Numbered from the stretch's first letter, positions 21,685 through 31,487 are shown. The stretch: 62,607 bases of DNA from an uncultured Clostridia bacterium (GCA_904420525.1 CAJFVT010000063.1:1-62607); one strand, 5' to 3'. A program made the numbers and translations. The notes: generated by a model from the letters alone, not told the origin.

Positions 21685-22539
21685 TTACTGATCGGCTCTG
21701 TTAGTTCTTCCTATGCGGCAATGCCCCTCTTCACAAGCACGTTTTTCATAGTCAGCAAACATTCTTCCGCGCTTCATAGCGCTGTCCCAGTCTATCTTAT
21801 GTCCGTCAAAGTCGGGTCCGTCCACACACGCGAACTTTGTTTCACCATCGACTATAACACGGCAGCCGCCGCACATGCCGGTCCCGTCTATCATTACCGG
21901 ATTCATGCTTACCATTGTCGGTATATTATATTTTTCCGTAAGCTGACACACGAACTTCATCATTACCAGCGGACCGATCGCTATGACCATATCGTATTTT
22001 TCGCCTGACTCTATCTCCTTAGCCAGCATATCTGTTACAAAGCCCTTATTGCCGTTAGATCCGTCATCAGTCGCAACGATAAGCTTATTTGATATTTTCT
22101 TCAGCTCGTCCTCAAGTATTATCAGCTCCTTATTTCTGAAGCCCGTTATTACCGTAACATCCGCTCCGAGCTGATGCAGCTTCTTTGCCTGCGGATAAGC
22201 TATAGCTGTTCCCAGTCCTCCGCCTATCACCGCCGCCTTCTTTATACCCTCAAGAGGTGTTGGATGACCGAGCGGGCCCGCAAAATCCGCGATCGTCTCG
22301 CCTGCCTCTACCTGCGCCAGATCACGGGTCGTTTTTCCCACTATCTGAACTATGATCGTTACGGTACCCTTTTCTCTGTCAAAATCCGCCACCGTAAAGG
22401 GGACTCGCTCACCGTATTCATCGATCCTGAGTATTATAAACTGTCCAGGCTCTGCCTTCCTTGCAACCAGCGGAGCCTCGACCTCCATCAAAAATACAGT
22501 TGGATTGAGCATCTCCTTTTTCAATACCTTGTATGCCAT
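21685..22539 (-). CDS. NfnA/SudB-like ferredoxin-NADP reductase subunit
   Basis: PGQFIILRIDEYGERVPFTVAD; MCGGCRVIVDGETKFACVDGPDFDGHKIDWD; adjacent to the GltD-like subunit. Confidence 0.88.
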   Translation of the reverse strand: MAYKVLKKEMLNPTVFLMEVEAPLVARKAEPGQFIILRIDEYGERVPFTVADFDREKGTVTIIVQIVGKTTRDLAQVEAGETIADFAGPLGHPTPLEGIKKAAVIGGGLGTAIAYPQAKKLHQLGADVTVITGFRNKELIILEDELKKISNKLIVATDDGSNGNKGFVTDMLAKEIESGEKYDMVIAIGPLVMMKFVCQLTEKYNIPTMVSMNPVMIDGTGMCGGCRVIVDGETKFACVDGPDFDGHKIDWDSAMKRGRMFADYEKRACEEGHCRIGRTNRADQ

Positions 22540-22624
22540 TATATCCGTTCTCCTTTCTCACAAGCATCATATCATGTATTATTTTATCATAATATACGCA
22601 AATATTCAATACCGTTTTTCACAA

Positions 22625-23536
22625 TTACTGCGATTTGTTAATATATCGCTCCATATCCTCCGGAAGTCCAGCCGTAAAGCACAGCCTCTCTCCGGTGACC
22701 GGATGCGCCAGACTCAAATATGAAGAATGAAGCGCCTGACGAGGGAACGCCTCCGCATTTTCCTCTCCGTAAAGCCAGTCCCCCAGAAGCGGATGTCCTA
22801 TATGCGCCATATGGACACGTATCTGATGTGTTCTGCCGGTGCCGAGCCGCAGCTCAACAAGCGTGCAGTCCTCAGCCGCTTTGACCGCTCTGTAATGTGT
22901 CACGGCTCTCTTGCCGTCAGGACTGACAGTACGCTTTATAAAACTATCCCGCGAGATAGGAGCGTTCACAGTTCCGCTCCCCCGAAGGACCCCGGTTACT
23001 ATCGCCATGTACCGTCTTTCTATACCTCCGCTGTGCATGCCGCCGCACAAGCGCGCATGAGCATAGCTGTGCTTGGCTATGCATATAAGTCCAGATGTAT
23101 CCTTGTCCAGCCTGTTCACCGCACGAAACACATGCTCCTCACCGTTTTTCAGATAATGCGCCATGATGCCGTTTGCCAGTGTATCATACAGATGCCCGAA
23201 AGACGGATGCGTTGGTATTCCGCTCGGCTTATCTACTATAATTATGTCACTGTCCTCATAAATTACCGACAGATCCATCTCCCTTGGCTCTATGTTTTCC
23301 GATGCAAAATCATATATCGCTATTCTGAGCATATCGCCGGACTTGACCTCGTCCACAGTTCTTATATGCTCTCCGTTCAGCATGAGGCCGTCGCCGTATT
23401 TTTTTAGATCCTTTATAAGTGTTCCCGACATACCGAATTTCTCTTTAAGTATATCATAAACCGTTCTGCCCGAAAACCTATCGTCCACAATAAAATCGAT
23501 CGTTCTTTTCATATATTCCAGTTTAAAACCGCACAA
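22625..23536 (-). CDS. RluA/RluD-family pseudouridine synthase
   Basis: IIVDKPSGIPTHPS; RAVNRLDKDTSGLICIAK; LGTGRTHQIRVHMAHIGHPLLGDWLYG. Confidence 0.95.
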   Translation of the reverse strand: MCGFKLEYMKRTIDFIVDDRFSGRTVYDILKEKFGMSGTLIKDLKKYGDGLMLNGEHIRTVDEVKSGDMLRIAIYDFASENIEPREMDLSVIYEDSDIIIVDKPSGIPTHPSFGHLYDTLANGIMAHYLKNGEEHVFRAVNRLDKDTSGLICIAKHSYAHARLCGGMHSGGIERRYMAIVTGVLRGSGTVNAPISRDSFIKRTVSPDGKRAVTHYRAVKAAEDCTLVELRLGTGRTHQIRVHMAHIGHPLLGDWLYGEENAEAFPRQALHSSYLSLAHPVTGERLCFTAGLPEDMERYINKSQ

Positions 23537-23572
23537 AAAGAGGCGGACAATGCCGCCCCCTAACGCACCTGA

Positions 23573-24598
23573 TCACATTATCTCACAGATCCAGCCTTCA
23601 GGAGCCTCTATCCTGCCCATCTGGATACCCGTCAATGTATCATAAAGCTTCTTCGTTATCGGTCCCATCTCGTCCATTCCGCTCGGCAGACATATCTCTC
23701 TGCCATGGTCGTTTATCTTTCCCACAGGCGAAATAACAGCGGCTGTACCGCAGAGTCCGCATTCTGCAAAATCACCCAGCTCGTCGAAATAGACCTCACG
23801 CTCTTCCGTTTCAAGTCCAAGATATTCCTTTGCGACATACATAAGAGAACGTCTTGTTACAGAAGGAAGTATACTGTTCGATTTAGGCGTTACGACCTTG
23901 TTGTCCTTAGTTATAAACAGGAAGTTAGCGCCGCCCGTCTCCTCCACCTTGGTACGTGTCTTTGGATCGAGATACATATTCTCATCAAAGCCCTGCTCGT
24001 GAGCCTCAACTATAGCATGGAGGCTCATAGCATAATTGAGTCCCGCCTTTATATTTCCTGTTCCGCACGGAGCGGCACGGTCATAATCGGATACCTTTAT
24101 AGTTATGGGCTTTGCACCGCCCTTGAAATACGGACCTACAGGCGTAGTAAACGCTCTGTACTGAAATTCCGTCGCCGGTTTAACGCCTATTACCGGATTT
24201 ATTCCAAACATATACGGTCTTACATAGAGTGTAGCGCCTGTCCCATACGGCGGAACATAAGCTGCATTAGCCTTTACTACCTGCCTGATCGAATCAACAA
24301 ACTGCTCTACCGGAAGCTGAGGCATTTCCATCCTCTTTGCCGAATCGGCAAAACGCTGCGCATTGAGATCCGGTCTGAAGGTAACTATTCTTCCGTCCTC
24401 CGTTGTGTATGCCTTAAGCCCTTCGAATATCGTCTGAGCATACTGAAGAACGCATGCGCATTCGCTCATGGTTATCATAGGGTCGCTTATAAGAGCGCCT
24501 TCATCCCATTTTCCGTCCTTATAGGTTGAAACATATCTCTTATCGGTCTCTATGTAACCGAAGCCGAGCTCGCCCCACTCTATATTTTTTTTGTCCAT
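23573..24598 (-). CDS. ilvE: Branched-chain amino acid aminotransferase
   Basis: AQTIFEGLKAY; GTGNIKAGLNYAMSL; EETGGANFLFI; ECGLCGTAAVISPVG. Confidence 0.95.
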   Translation of the reverse strand: MDKKNIEWGELGFGYIETDKRYVSTYKDGKWDEGALISDPMITMSECACVLQYAQTIFEGLKAYTTEDGRIVTFRPDLNAQRFADSAKRMEMPQLPVEQFVDSIRQVVKANAAYVPPYGTGATLYVRPYMFGINPVIGVKPATEFQYRAFTTPVGPYFKGGAKPITIKVSDYDRAAPCGTGNIKAGLNYAMSLHAIVEAHEQGFDENMYLDPKTRTKVEETGGANFLFITKDNKVVTPKSNSILPSVTRRSLMYVAKEYLGLETEEREVYFDELGDFAECGLCGTAAVISPVGKINDHGREICLPSGMDEMGPITKKLYDTLTGIQMGRIEAPEGWICEIM

Positions 24599-24903
24599 CG
24601 TAAAAACTTCCTTTCCTACTGTCTATACAACCGCTCCATATTTTATACGTTACGGTAGAGATTCTTATATCATTCATTTGTATTGCAGCTCCGATAAAAC
24701 GCCGCAGCAAACAGACTGCCGGAGAACCGTTATGCAGTTCTCCCGCTTTTTAGTCATTATACATTATAGCACAAATACATGCTGTTTGTAAATACCTTAC
24801 TATGATTTTTTTCTTTTTTTTATTGATATTTTGTTTAAAATGCTTAAAACGTGGTATATATTTATAAAGGGGATATTTATCCTCTGAAATAAGCATATGA
24901 GGA

Positions 24904-25452
24904 GTGGATTTTATGAAATTCAATATCATTGGAAGAAAATACACAATAAAAGACAACGTGCGTGAATACATCGAAAAAAAACTCAGCAAGCTTGATAAAT
25001 TTTTCAGAGACGAGCCGACCGCAAGAGTGGTATTGGGAACTATAAAGGATAATGATTACGTTGAAGCTCAGATCAATGCCGGAGGCATGATATTCCGCGC
25101 AGAGGTCGAGGATAAAGAGGTTCTGGCTGCTGTTGACAAAATAGTAGACGTTATCGAGCGCCAGATACGTAAAAACAAAACAAGGCTTGCAAAGCGTATA
25201 CGCGAAGGATCGCTTGCAGACAGCGAGCTTATCTCAGGCGGAAAATATTTTGAAGAGGAAAACAACAGCGAGTTTGAGATCGTAAAGAAAAAGAGATTTT
25301 CGCTCAAACCGATGGACGTTGAAGAGGCTATACTCCAGATGAATTTACTCGGTCACAGCTTCTTTGTTTTCAAAAATGTTGAAACAAACGAGATGAATGT
25401 TGTTTACAGGCGCAACGACGGAAAATATGCGCTCATTGAATCAGTTGATTAA
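24904..25452 (+). CDS. hpf: Ribosome hibernation promoting factor (long form)
   Basis: MKFNIIGRKYTIKDNVREYIEKKLSKLDKFF; C-term KPMDVEEAILQMNLLGHSFFVFKNVETNEMNVVYRRNDGKYALIE. Confidence 0.97.
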   Translation: MDFMKFNIIGRKYTIKDNVREYIEKKLSKLDKFFRDEPTARVVLGTIKDNDYVEAQINAGGMIFRAEVEDKEVLAAVDKIVDVIERQIRKNKTRLAKRIREGSLADSELISGGKYFEEENNSEFEIVKKKRFSLKPMDVEEAILQMNLLGHSFFVFKNVETNEMNVVYRRNDGKYALIESVD

Positions 25453-25492
25453 CAGCGATATTAATAATATATTTTTCCTGCTTTGGCTTAGG

Positions 25493-25527
25493 GAGAGGGG
25501 AAGCGGCAAAAGACCGCTTCCCCTCTC
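25493..25527. terminator. Bidirectional terminator hairpin
   Basis: GAGAGGGGAAGCGG-caaaaga-CCGCTTCCCCTCTC then TTTATACTTTTTT. Confidence 0.9.
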
Positions 25528-25586
25528 TTTATACTTTTTTCATAAAAGCATTCAAGCCCGCATCCGCATTGCGGCACTGCACTTTT

Positions 25587-28500
25587 TTATGCTTTCACAT
25601 TCCATTTTGCTGCGCGCAGTACCGTTGTATCCTCTTTCTTGTCCCTGACCGGCTCTCTATCGGCATTTTTTAGAGTTAAAAGTCCCTGATGCGAGCAGTC
25701 CGCAGCCAGTCCTCGTCTGATATATTCCTCCGCCTTATCCTTCATACCCTTGCCTGTATACCCCAGAGCTGCCATATAACAGCAATGAACATAATTATCT
25801 CTTTCAGGATCGCTGTCAAACACGACAAACTCCGGCAGTGATACAGCAAAATAATTAAGCTCAGGTTTATCATCTATATGCGCGTCACAATAATTTATCA
25901 TAGTGTTAAATCCGCCCGCGGCTTTTTTATTATCGCCGAGCTTTTCATACGCAAGCGAGCGGTAATAATACATTTCAGGCTGAGCATCACTATAGTATAT
26001 GGCCGGCGCAAGACTGAAGCTGCCATCAACTGCTCTTTTAAAGCATTCGATCGACTTGATCTTATCCGTAGTCTCATATGCACAGCCCATAAGATAAAAA
26101 ATATCGTTATCCATATTGCCCGGCAGCTTCCCTTCTCCGAGATTTTCCGGATAATCCAGAGCCGCCTTGAGATGTTCCACCGCTTCCTCGTAGTCACCGT
26201 CATCTATACATTCCTTTGCACAGCCCATATGAGCCAGTCTGTACTGCTTGACTATCTTTCCCTCCACTCCCTCTCTAGGATGGAAGCTATGGCGCTTTAT
26301 GAGCTTCAGCGCATGTTTATAGTATTTCTCGCTGTTCAGTACCGTTATAAACTCTGTAAGAAGATCATCGCGGCTCTCAACGATCTCTTTATTATCCGCC
26401 ATGTCTTTGAGACGTTTCTTCACCGGATAGTTTGTGAGTCTCCTGAGCCTGTCAAGCTCAAAGAAGATGCGTGTATCCTCAGGAGCAAACATAACAGCCC
26501 GCTCCATCAGCCGCAGAGCCTCCTCGCCGTCATTGAGCTTATTATATGTAGCGATAGCCAGGTTCCTCAGGATCCGGCTGTTATTCGGCTCTATCGAAAG
26601 AGCATCCTTCCAGAGCTTTATCGCCTTGAACCAAACGCCTTTGTCATAATAGAGATTTCCAAGGCTGTATCTCGCAAACCAGTCATCCTTATTGTTTTCT
26701 ATCGCATAGCCAAGCACAAATATCTCCTGCAGCCTGTTCGGGAAGATATAATCCCTGTCACATTTCAGGGCAGCCTCAAGAGCCACTTCAAGCTCCACAT
26801 CACTGTTTGAATAATAAGCCATGTAATAATGAAGCATAGGCTTATCAGACTCGGCTATAAGCGCCAGCACATTTGCCGCATCAGCGCATAGATTTGCCTC
26901 AGCATAGCCGATCGACAGCTCAATATAATTCTGCAGATCACCATGCATCAAAGTGGTAAGCTCATTGATCACCGCAAAATCCTGCGTGAGCCTGAACAGC
27001 TCATATCTGCCCCCGAAATCAAGAGGATCGATCCTGATAGATTCCTTGGCAAACTCTGCCGCCTCCTCTGTCCTTCCGGCTATGCGCAGCAACGCACATT
27101 TCAGCATCCTTGCGCGCATATTGCGCTCTCCGCGTGCCAGTGACTCGTCTATAAATCCAAGCGCGGCTTCAAAATCGTTCAGCTTTGCAGATACGCACGC
27201 CAGCTGATAATATCCTTTATCCTGCATCTTCCCGTCCAATGCGGCCTTATAAAAAGCCTCATAGGCTTCTTTATACCTTCTCTGCATCTTCAGAGCAAGT
27301 CCAAGATTATAATACGGCTCACAGCTGTACGGGCACGGATTCAAGCCGGTCATGCGTTCCACTGCCATTCTGAACCGCTTTTCGGCCTCGTCAAAAAGTC
27401 CTTTCTTGTACAAAAGCTTTCCGTAGCCATTATTCATCCTTGTATCATATGGGTCACGCCTTAATCCCTCAAGATAGTAATCCTCAGGCCGTCTTGTCGG
27501 ATGATGGCACTGCTCCAGATGCAGAGCTGCAAAATAAAGCTCCTCCATAGATGCGATCTCCTTAGGCCGGCGCACCGCCTTAACAGGCTTTGGGAGCTTG
27601 CCGCTGAATTCCCGTTCCGGCGAATATCTTAACAATGTACGTCCGTTTTTATCCTTTATCACCAAACGCACACTCGTTTCTATCTCATCATCATCCAGCT
27701 CTATCTCTTTTTCAAACACCCTTGTAGGAGAGAGCGATGCAGTCTCCTTCATATAAGAAACAGCAGACGAGCCGGAAACGAGAACGCTTATTTCAAGCTC
27801 CTGAGGTGCATATATCATAATATGCGCTTTGCCGTCTTTGATCTCAAGATCCGCCATGACATCCACCACGGCGTTTTTCACTTCGCCAAGCTTTTTATAT
27901 GGTATAAAGTACTGTTTGAACTTTTTTTCCTCATAGGGCATTATATATGTAAATTCCGCCTGATTTTCAGTAAACACACCTGCCATAAGCTCAGCATACG
28001 GTCCATTCTCATCAGTCAGGTTCCTGTACCATGCCTTCCCGAATTCTCCGCTGCCCCAGGTCCACAGCTTTTTCCCCGGAGCAGTATAGCGGTCGGCTAT
28101 ATGCATGAGTCCCGCTTCCGCGCCGAAATCATAACTGCCAATAAAATCATAATTGGAATGATATGCCGCATATGATGTAGGAACGGGTATATTCTTATGC
28201 ATCGAAATATCCACGCCTTCACTGTAATCCGCATTACAATAGCTTCCTGTGGCGATCGGGAAGCCGGAGACCTCGCGCCGCGTCTGATCGACCACCACAT
28301 GTACATCCGGCGGGAATATGGTTTTTGTATTATCATTTACCGCTACGGCCGCGTCTGCCCACCACAGAAAGGTCCGCGGTGTATCAGTTGGATTATACAA
28401 TCTTCCCTCGACCTCGAGATACGCCTTTCCCGGATACAGCGTATACCCTGCCATACCCTTTATATGACTCATCTTATCTATCTCTCCGCACCACACGGTC

Positions 28501-28928
28501 GCCGAGCCATCCTCGTTTTCCTCTATTTTGTAGTCCACAATATCACATACCGAAAGCTTATGATGCTTCGGCCAGCTGAACTCTATCCCTCCTGAGGTCC
28601 ATGGTCCTGCAAGTCCTATAAGCGCGGGTTTTATGACCTCGTTATAATATACTGCGTCATGACCGTTAGTTTTATCATATATACGCTGTATCTTGCCACC
28701 CAGCTCCGGCAGGATCATTACTGACAGATACTCATTCTCCAAAAAAACGGCTGTATATTCTTTATTATGCTTTTCATCATTCATTGACTCAATTATCGGA
28801 TGCGGATATACTCTTCCTGAACTGCCCTGATATGCCCTGTTTTCCAGAAACATCGGGTGTGGGCAAGGCTCTGCAGTTTCATAGGTCGGTATAACTACTG
28901 TTTGCTGTTTTACCTCAACCTTATCCAT
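25587..28928 (-). CDS. DUF5107-type domain plus tetratricopeptide-repeat protein
   Basis: N-term YLSVMILPELGGKIQRIYDKTNGHDAVYYNEVIKPALIGLAGPWTSGGIEFSWPKHH; many TPR units. Confidence 0.8.
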   Translation of the reverse strand: MDKVEVKQQTVVIPTYETAEPCPHPMFLENRAYQGSSGRVYPHPIIESMNDEKHNKEYTAVFLENEYLSVMILPELGGKIQRIYDKTNGHDAVYYNEVIKPALIGLAGPWTSGGIEFSWPKHHKLSVCDIVDYKIEENEDGSATVWCGEIDKMSHIKGMAGYTLYPGKAYLEVEGRLYNPTDTPRTFLWWADAAVAVNDNTKTIFPPDVHVVVDQTRREVSGFPIATGSYCNADYSEGVDISMHKNIPVPTSYAAYHSNYDFIGSYDFGAEAGLMHIADRYTAPGKKLWTWGSGEFGKAWYRNLTDENGPYAELMAGVFTENQAEFTYIMPYEEKKFKQYFIPYKKLGEVKNAVVDVMADLEIKDGKAHIMIYAPQELEISVLVSGSSAVSYMKETASLSPTRVFEKEIELDDDEIETSVRLVIKDKNGRTLLRYSPEREFSGKLPKPVKAVRRPKEIASMEELYFAALHLEQCHHPTRRPEDYYLEGLRRDPYDTRMNNGYGKLLYKKGLFDEAEKRFRMAVERMTGLNPCPYSCEPYYNLGLALKMQRRYKEAYEAFYKAALDGKMQDKGYYQLACVSAKLNDFEAALGFIDESLARGERNMRARMLKCALLRIAGRTEEAAEFAKESIRIDPLDFGGRYELFRLTQDFAVINELTTLMHGDLQNYIELSIGYAEANLCADAANVLALIAESDKPMLHYYMAYYSNSDVELEVALEAALKCDRDYIFPNRLQEIFVLGYAIENNKDDWFARYSLGNLYYDKGVWFKAIKLWKDALSIEPNNSRILRNLAIATYNKLNDGEEALRLMERAVMFAPEDTRIFFELDRLRRLTNYPVKKRLKDMADNKEIVESRDDLLTEFITVLNSEKYYKHALKLIKRHSFHPREGVEGKIVKQYRLAHMGCAKECIDDGDYEEAVEHLKAALDYPENLGEGKLPGNMDNDIFYLMGCAYETTDKIKSIECFKRAVDGSFSLAPAIYYSDAQPEMYYYRSLAYEKLGDNKKAAGGFNTMINYCDAHIDDKPELNYFAVSLPEFVVFDSDPERDNYVHCCYMAALGYTGKGMKDKAEEYIRRGLAADCSHQGLLTLKNADREPVRDKKEDTTVLRAAKWNVKA

Positions 28929-29084
28929 AACAATCTCTCCTTCCGTATATCCATTGATCAGATCACAAAATACATTCTGTTTTTTCGATCCTCTATATCT
29001 TGCACTATAATTATACTATAAACCCAAATGTTTTGCACTACTTTTTCAAAAAATTTTATACGTCATTTTCACCAAAACATCTAT

Positions 29085-29113
29085 TTGACTTTTCAGTTAT
29101 TTTATGATATACT
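29085..29113 (+). promoter_or_regulatory. lexA promoter
   Basis: TTGACT-N17-TATACT. Confidence 0.65.
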
Positions 29114-29148
29114 ATTTTCAGCAAATTTCTTGACAGGAGGCGACTTTT

Positions 29149-29760
29149 TTGACCGGCTTAACTGATAAGGATTTCGAGATCCTCGATTTTATCCGTTCGC
29201 AGATAGACTTGAACGGCTACCCGCCAACGGTCCGTGAGATCTGCGCCTCGGTCGGACTGCGCTCGCCGGCAACTGTCCACGCAAGGCTCGGCAAGCTTGA
29301 GGCGGCCGGGTATATAAAGCGGAGCAGCTCAAAAAACAGGAGCATGAGCCTTTTGAAAGAGTCTCCGAAAACCTCCGAAAATGATTATCTGCACGTTCCT
29401 GTTTACGGAAAGATCACCGCAGGCGTGCCGATAACGGCGGTTGAACAGTATGAGGGCACCTTCCCTATACCTATGAGATACGCCGGGAACAAGGATATAT
29501 TCATGCTCAGAGTGAGCGGAGATTCGATGATCAACGCTGCGATCCTTGACGGCGATTATATAATTGTTGAAAAGCAGCCGAACGCAGATAACGGAGATAT
29601 CGTCGTAGCGCTTTTAGACAGAGAGAATGCCACAGTGAAAACCTTTTACAAGGAAAACGGACATTTTCGCCTGCAGCCTGAAAACGATCTTCTTGAGCCT
29701 ATAATATCCGATAATGTCGAGATACTCGGCAAGGTCATCGGCGTTTACAGAATGCTGTGA
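29149..29760 (+). CDS. lexA: LexA repressor (TTG start)
   Basis: GYPPTVREICASVGLRSPATVHARLGKLEAAGYIKR; S24 protease GDSMINAAILDGDYIIV; preceded by GACAGGAGG. Confidence 0.95.
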   Translation: MTGLTDKDFEILDFIRSQIDLNGYPPTVREICASVGLRSPATVHARLGKLEAAGYIKRSSSKNRSMSLLKESPKTSENDYLHVPVYGKITAGVPITAVEQYEGTFPIPMRYAGNKDIFMLRVSGDSMINAAILDGDYIIVEKQPNADNGDIVVALLDRENATVKTFYKENGHFRLQPENDLLEPIISDNVEILGKVIGVYRML

Positions 29761-29815
29761 TACGGTCCGCCCCGAAAGGTGAAATAAAAGTAATTGATTT
29801 GTAATATTATTTATA

Positions 29816-29844
29816 TTGATTTTTATTGCTTACTGTGATATAAT
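29816..29844 (+). promoter_or_regulatory. Strong sigma-A promoter of the orphan ncRNA
   Basis: TTGATT-N17-TATAAT with extended -10 TGa. Confidence 0.8.
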
Positions 29845-29849
29845 TAGTG

Positions 29850-30180
29850 TGTCCGTAAGTATACGGACACAGCTGATACACATAATACAAAGGAGATAAA
29901 TGGTAACAAATTAGGCATCCTTGCTTAATATGCCGTAGAATACTTATTCATATGTATTCTGTGTATCAATCTGCGGCAAAAGAGAGGATGATGCAAAGCG
30001 AGAACGACAGCAGACATACTCTTATTGCGGATGAAAGGGTATGTCCCTATATGCTGAGGCTCTTACCTCTATGGTTGGCCTTAATCATTTTGCTGTATTC
30101 ATATGGGGGGATTATCCCCTCAAATTGCTGAATATCAATAAAAAAAACAGGAGCGCGCATTTGTCCGTTCCTGTTTTTTA
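29850..30180 (+). ncRNA. Structured non-coding RNA of unassigned class (raiA motif should be tested)
   Basis: promoter at the 5' end, terminator at the 3' end, no long ORF; helices 29875-29888/29954-29967, 29972-29981/30088-30097, 30013-30021/30037-30045, 30107-30119. Confidence 0.8.
30141..30179 (+). terminator. ncRNA terminator
   Basis: AAAAACAGGA...TTCCTGTTTTTTATTT. Confidence 0.85.
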
Positions 30181-30191
30181 TTTATCCTTTA

Positions 30192-31487
30192 TTACGAAAT
30201 AGCAAGCTTGTTTTTATCCGCTCGTATCTCTGTGCTGTAAAACCGTGTAATAAAGCGCTCCATATACTCTGTATCCTTCGCTCCCGCTGTTTCATATGCC
30301 GAGTGCATCGCAAGCTGCGCAAGACCTATATCTGCCGAATGCACAGAAATGTGCCTGTTCATAAGATTGCCCAGAGTGGAGCCTCCGGCTATATCGCTCA
30401 TGTTATGATATTCCTGAAACGGCACTCCGGCTTCTCCGCACCACCTTTTAACTGCGGCTGCTGATACGGCATCCGTGGTGTACCTGCCGGATGCATTGTA
30501 TTTTATAACGACTCCGCCGTTCAGCCGCGGTCTGTTTACCGGATCCGCCTTTGCCGGATAACCCGGATGCATGGCATGAGCATTATCCGCAGACATTATA
30601 AAGCTTGACGGGAACCTTCTGAGATATTCCTGTCCCGTGATGCCAAGCCTTTCATTTATACGCCCTACAGTATCCTCAAAAAATGTTGATTCAGCGCCCT
30701 GTCTTGTAAGCGAACCCGTTTCCTCGTTATTGAACGCCGCGAAAATTTTGAGCATACCGCTTTTTTCGGAGTTTAGAAAGCCATTGAGGGATGCATAAAC
30801 ATTCTGAAGGTCGTCCAGCCTTCCGCTCGCTATAAATTCATTTTCGGCTCCGAACACAGTCCCCCTTTGGCGGTTGTATAAATAGAGATCACATGCCGCT
30901 ATGCTTTCCGTACCGGTCCCAAGCTCCTCCGCTATAAGCTCTTCAAGTCCGAGCTTTGCGCTGTCGGTCCTTATTACAGGAAGCATCTCATTCTGTATAC
31001 TTATCTTTCCGTTTTCATGGGCCTGCCCCATATGTACCGCAAGACTGGGAATGATCATAAGATCCCTGTCTACATTTATCAGCTTATATTCGATCCCGTC
31101 ATCCGTGTTTAACGCAACACGTCCCGCCGCCGAAAGAGGGCGGTCGAACCAGCTCTCCTTTGCCATGCCGCCGTAGCCTTCAACATTCAATCTTACAACT
31201 CCGTTGACCGGAGGAAGCTCCGGATTTGCTTTAAGCTTGAATGACGGCGAATCAGTGTGCGATGCGCATACTGCAAGCCCGATATATTCCTCCTCCGGAA
31301 GTATGAAAGCCATGACTGATGATCCTCCCCGAACAGTATAATATCTGCCTCCGGGATCTATATCCCATTTCTCAAATTCATAAAGACGGGTGAACCCCTC
31401 AGCCTCAAGCCTTGAACAAACATTTTCGGCTGCGTGATAGGGCGTAGGCGATTTTTCAATGAATTCCAAAAGCTCCATTTTGATCAT
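30192..31487 (-). CDS. apeB: M18-family aminopeptidase
   Basis: SPTPYHAAENVCSRLEAEGFTRLYE; VCASHTDSPSFKLKANPE; FNNEETGS; MSADNAHAMHPGYPAKAD. Confidence 0.95.
   Translation of the reverse strand: MIKMELLEFIEKSPTPYHAAENVCSRLEAEGFTRLYEFEKWDIDPGGRYYTVRGGSSVMAFILPEEEYIGLAVCASHTDSPSFKLKANPELPPVNGVVRLNVEGYGGMAKESWFDRPLSAAGRVALNTDDGIEYKLINVDRDLMIIPSLAVHMGQAHENGKISIQNEMLPVIRTDSAKLGLEELIAEELGTGTESIAACDLYLYNRQRGTVFGAENEFIASGRLDDLQNVYASLNGFLNSEKSGMLKIFAAFNNEETGSLTRQGAESTFFEDTVGRINERLGITGQEYLRRFPSSFIMSADNAHAMHPGYPAKADPVNRPRLNGGVVIKYNASGRYTTDAVSAAAVKRWCGEAGVPFQEYHNMSDIAGGSTLGNLMNRHISVHSADIGLAQLAMHSAYETAGAKDTEYMERFITRFYSTEIRADKNKLAIS

Noticed and set aside
20250-24529. Long plus-strand ORFs at 20250-20954, 22727-23407 and 23705-24529
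   Set aside because: Fully antisense to well-supported nfnB, rluD-like and ilvE genes
25878-26810. 310-aa plus-strand ORF
   Set aside because: Antisense to the TPR region of the DUF5107 gene; repeat-driven open frame
26953-27207. CRISPR-like or tandem repeats in the TPR region
   Set aside because: Protein-level TPR periodicity only; no direct DNA repeats with spacers seen anywhere in the window
29850-30180. tmRNA, RNase P RNA or T-box interpretation of the ncRNA
   Set aside because: No CCA-type acceptor/tag ORF, no RNase P conserved core, no T-box core and no downstream gene on the same strand
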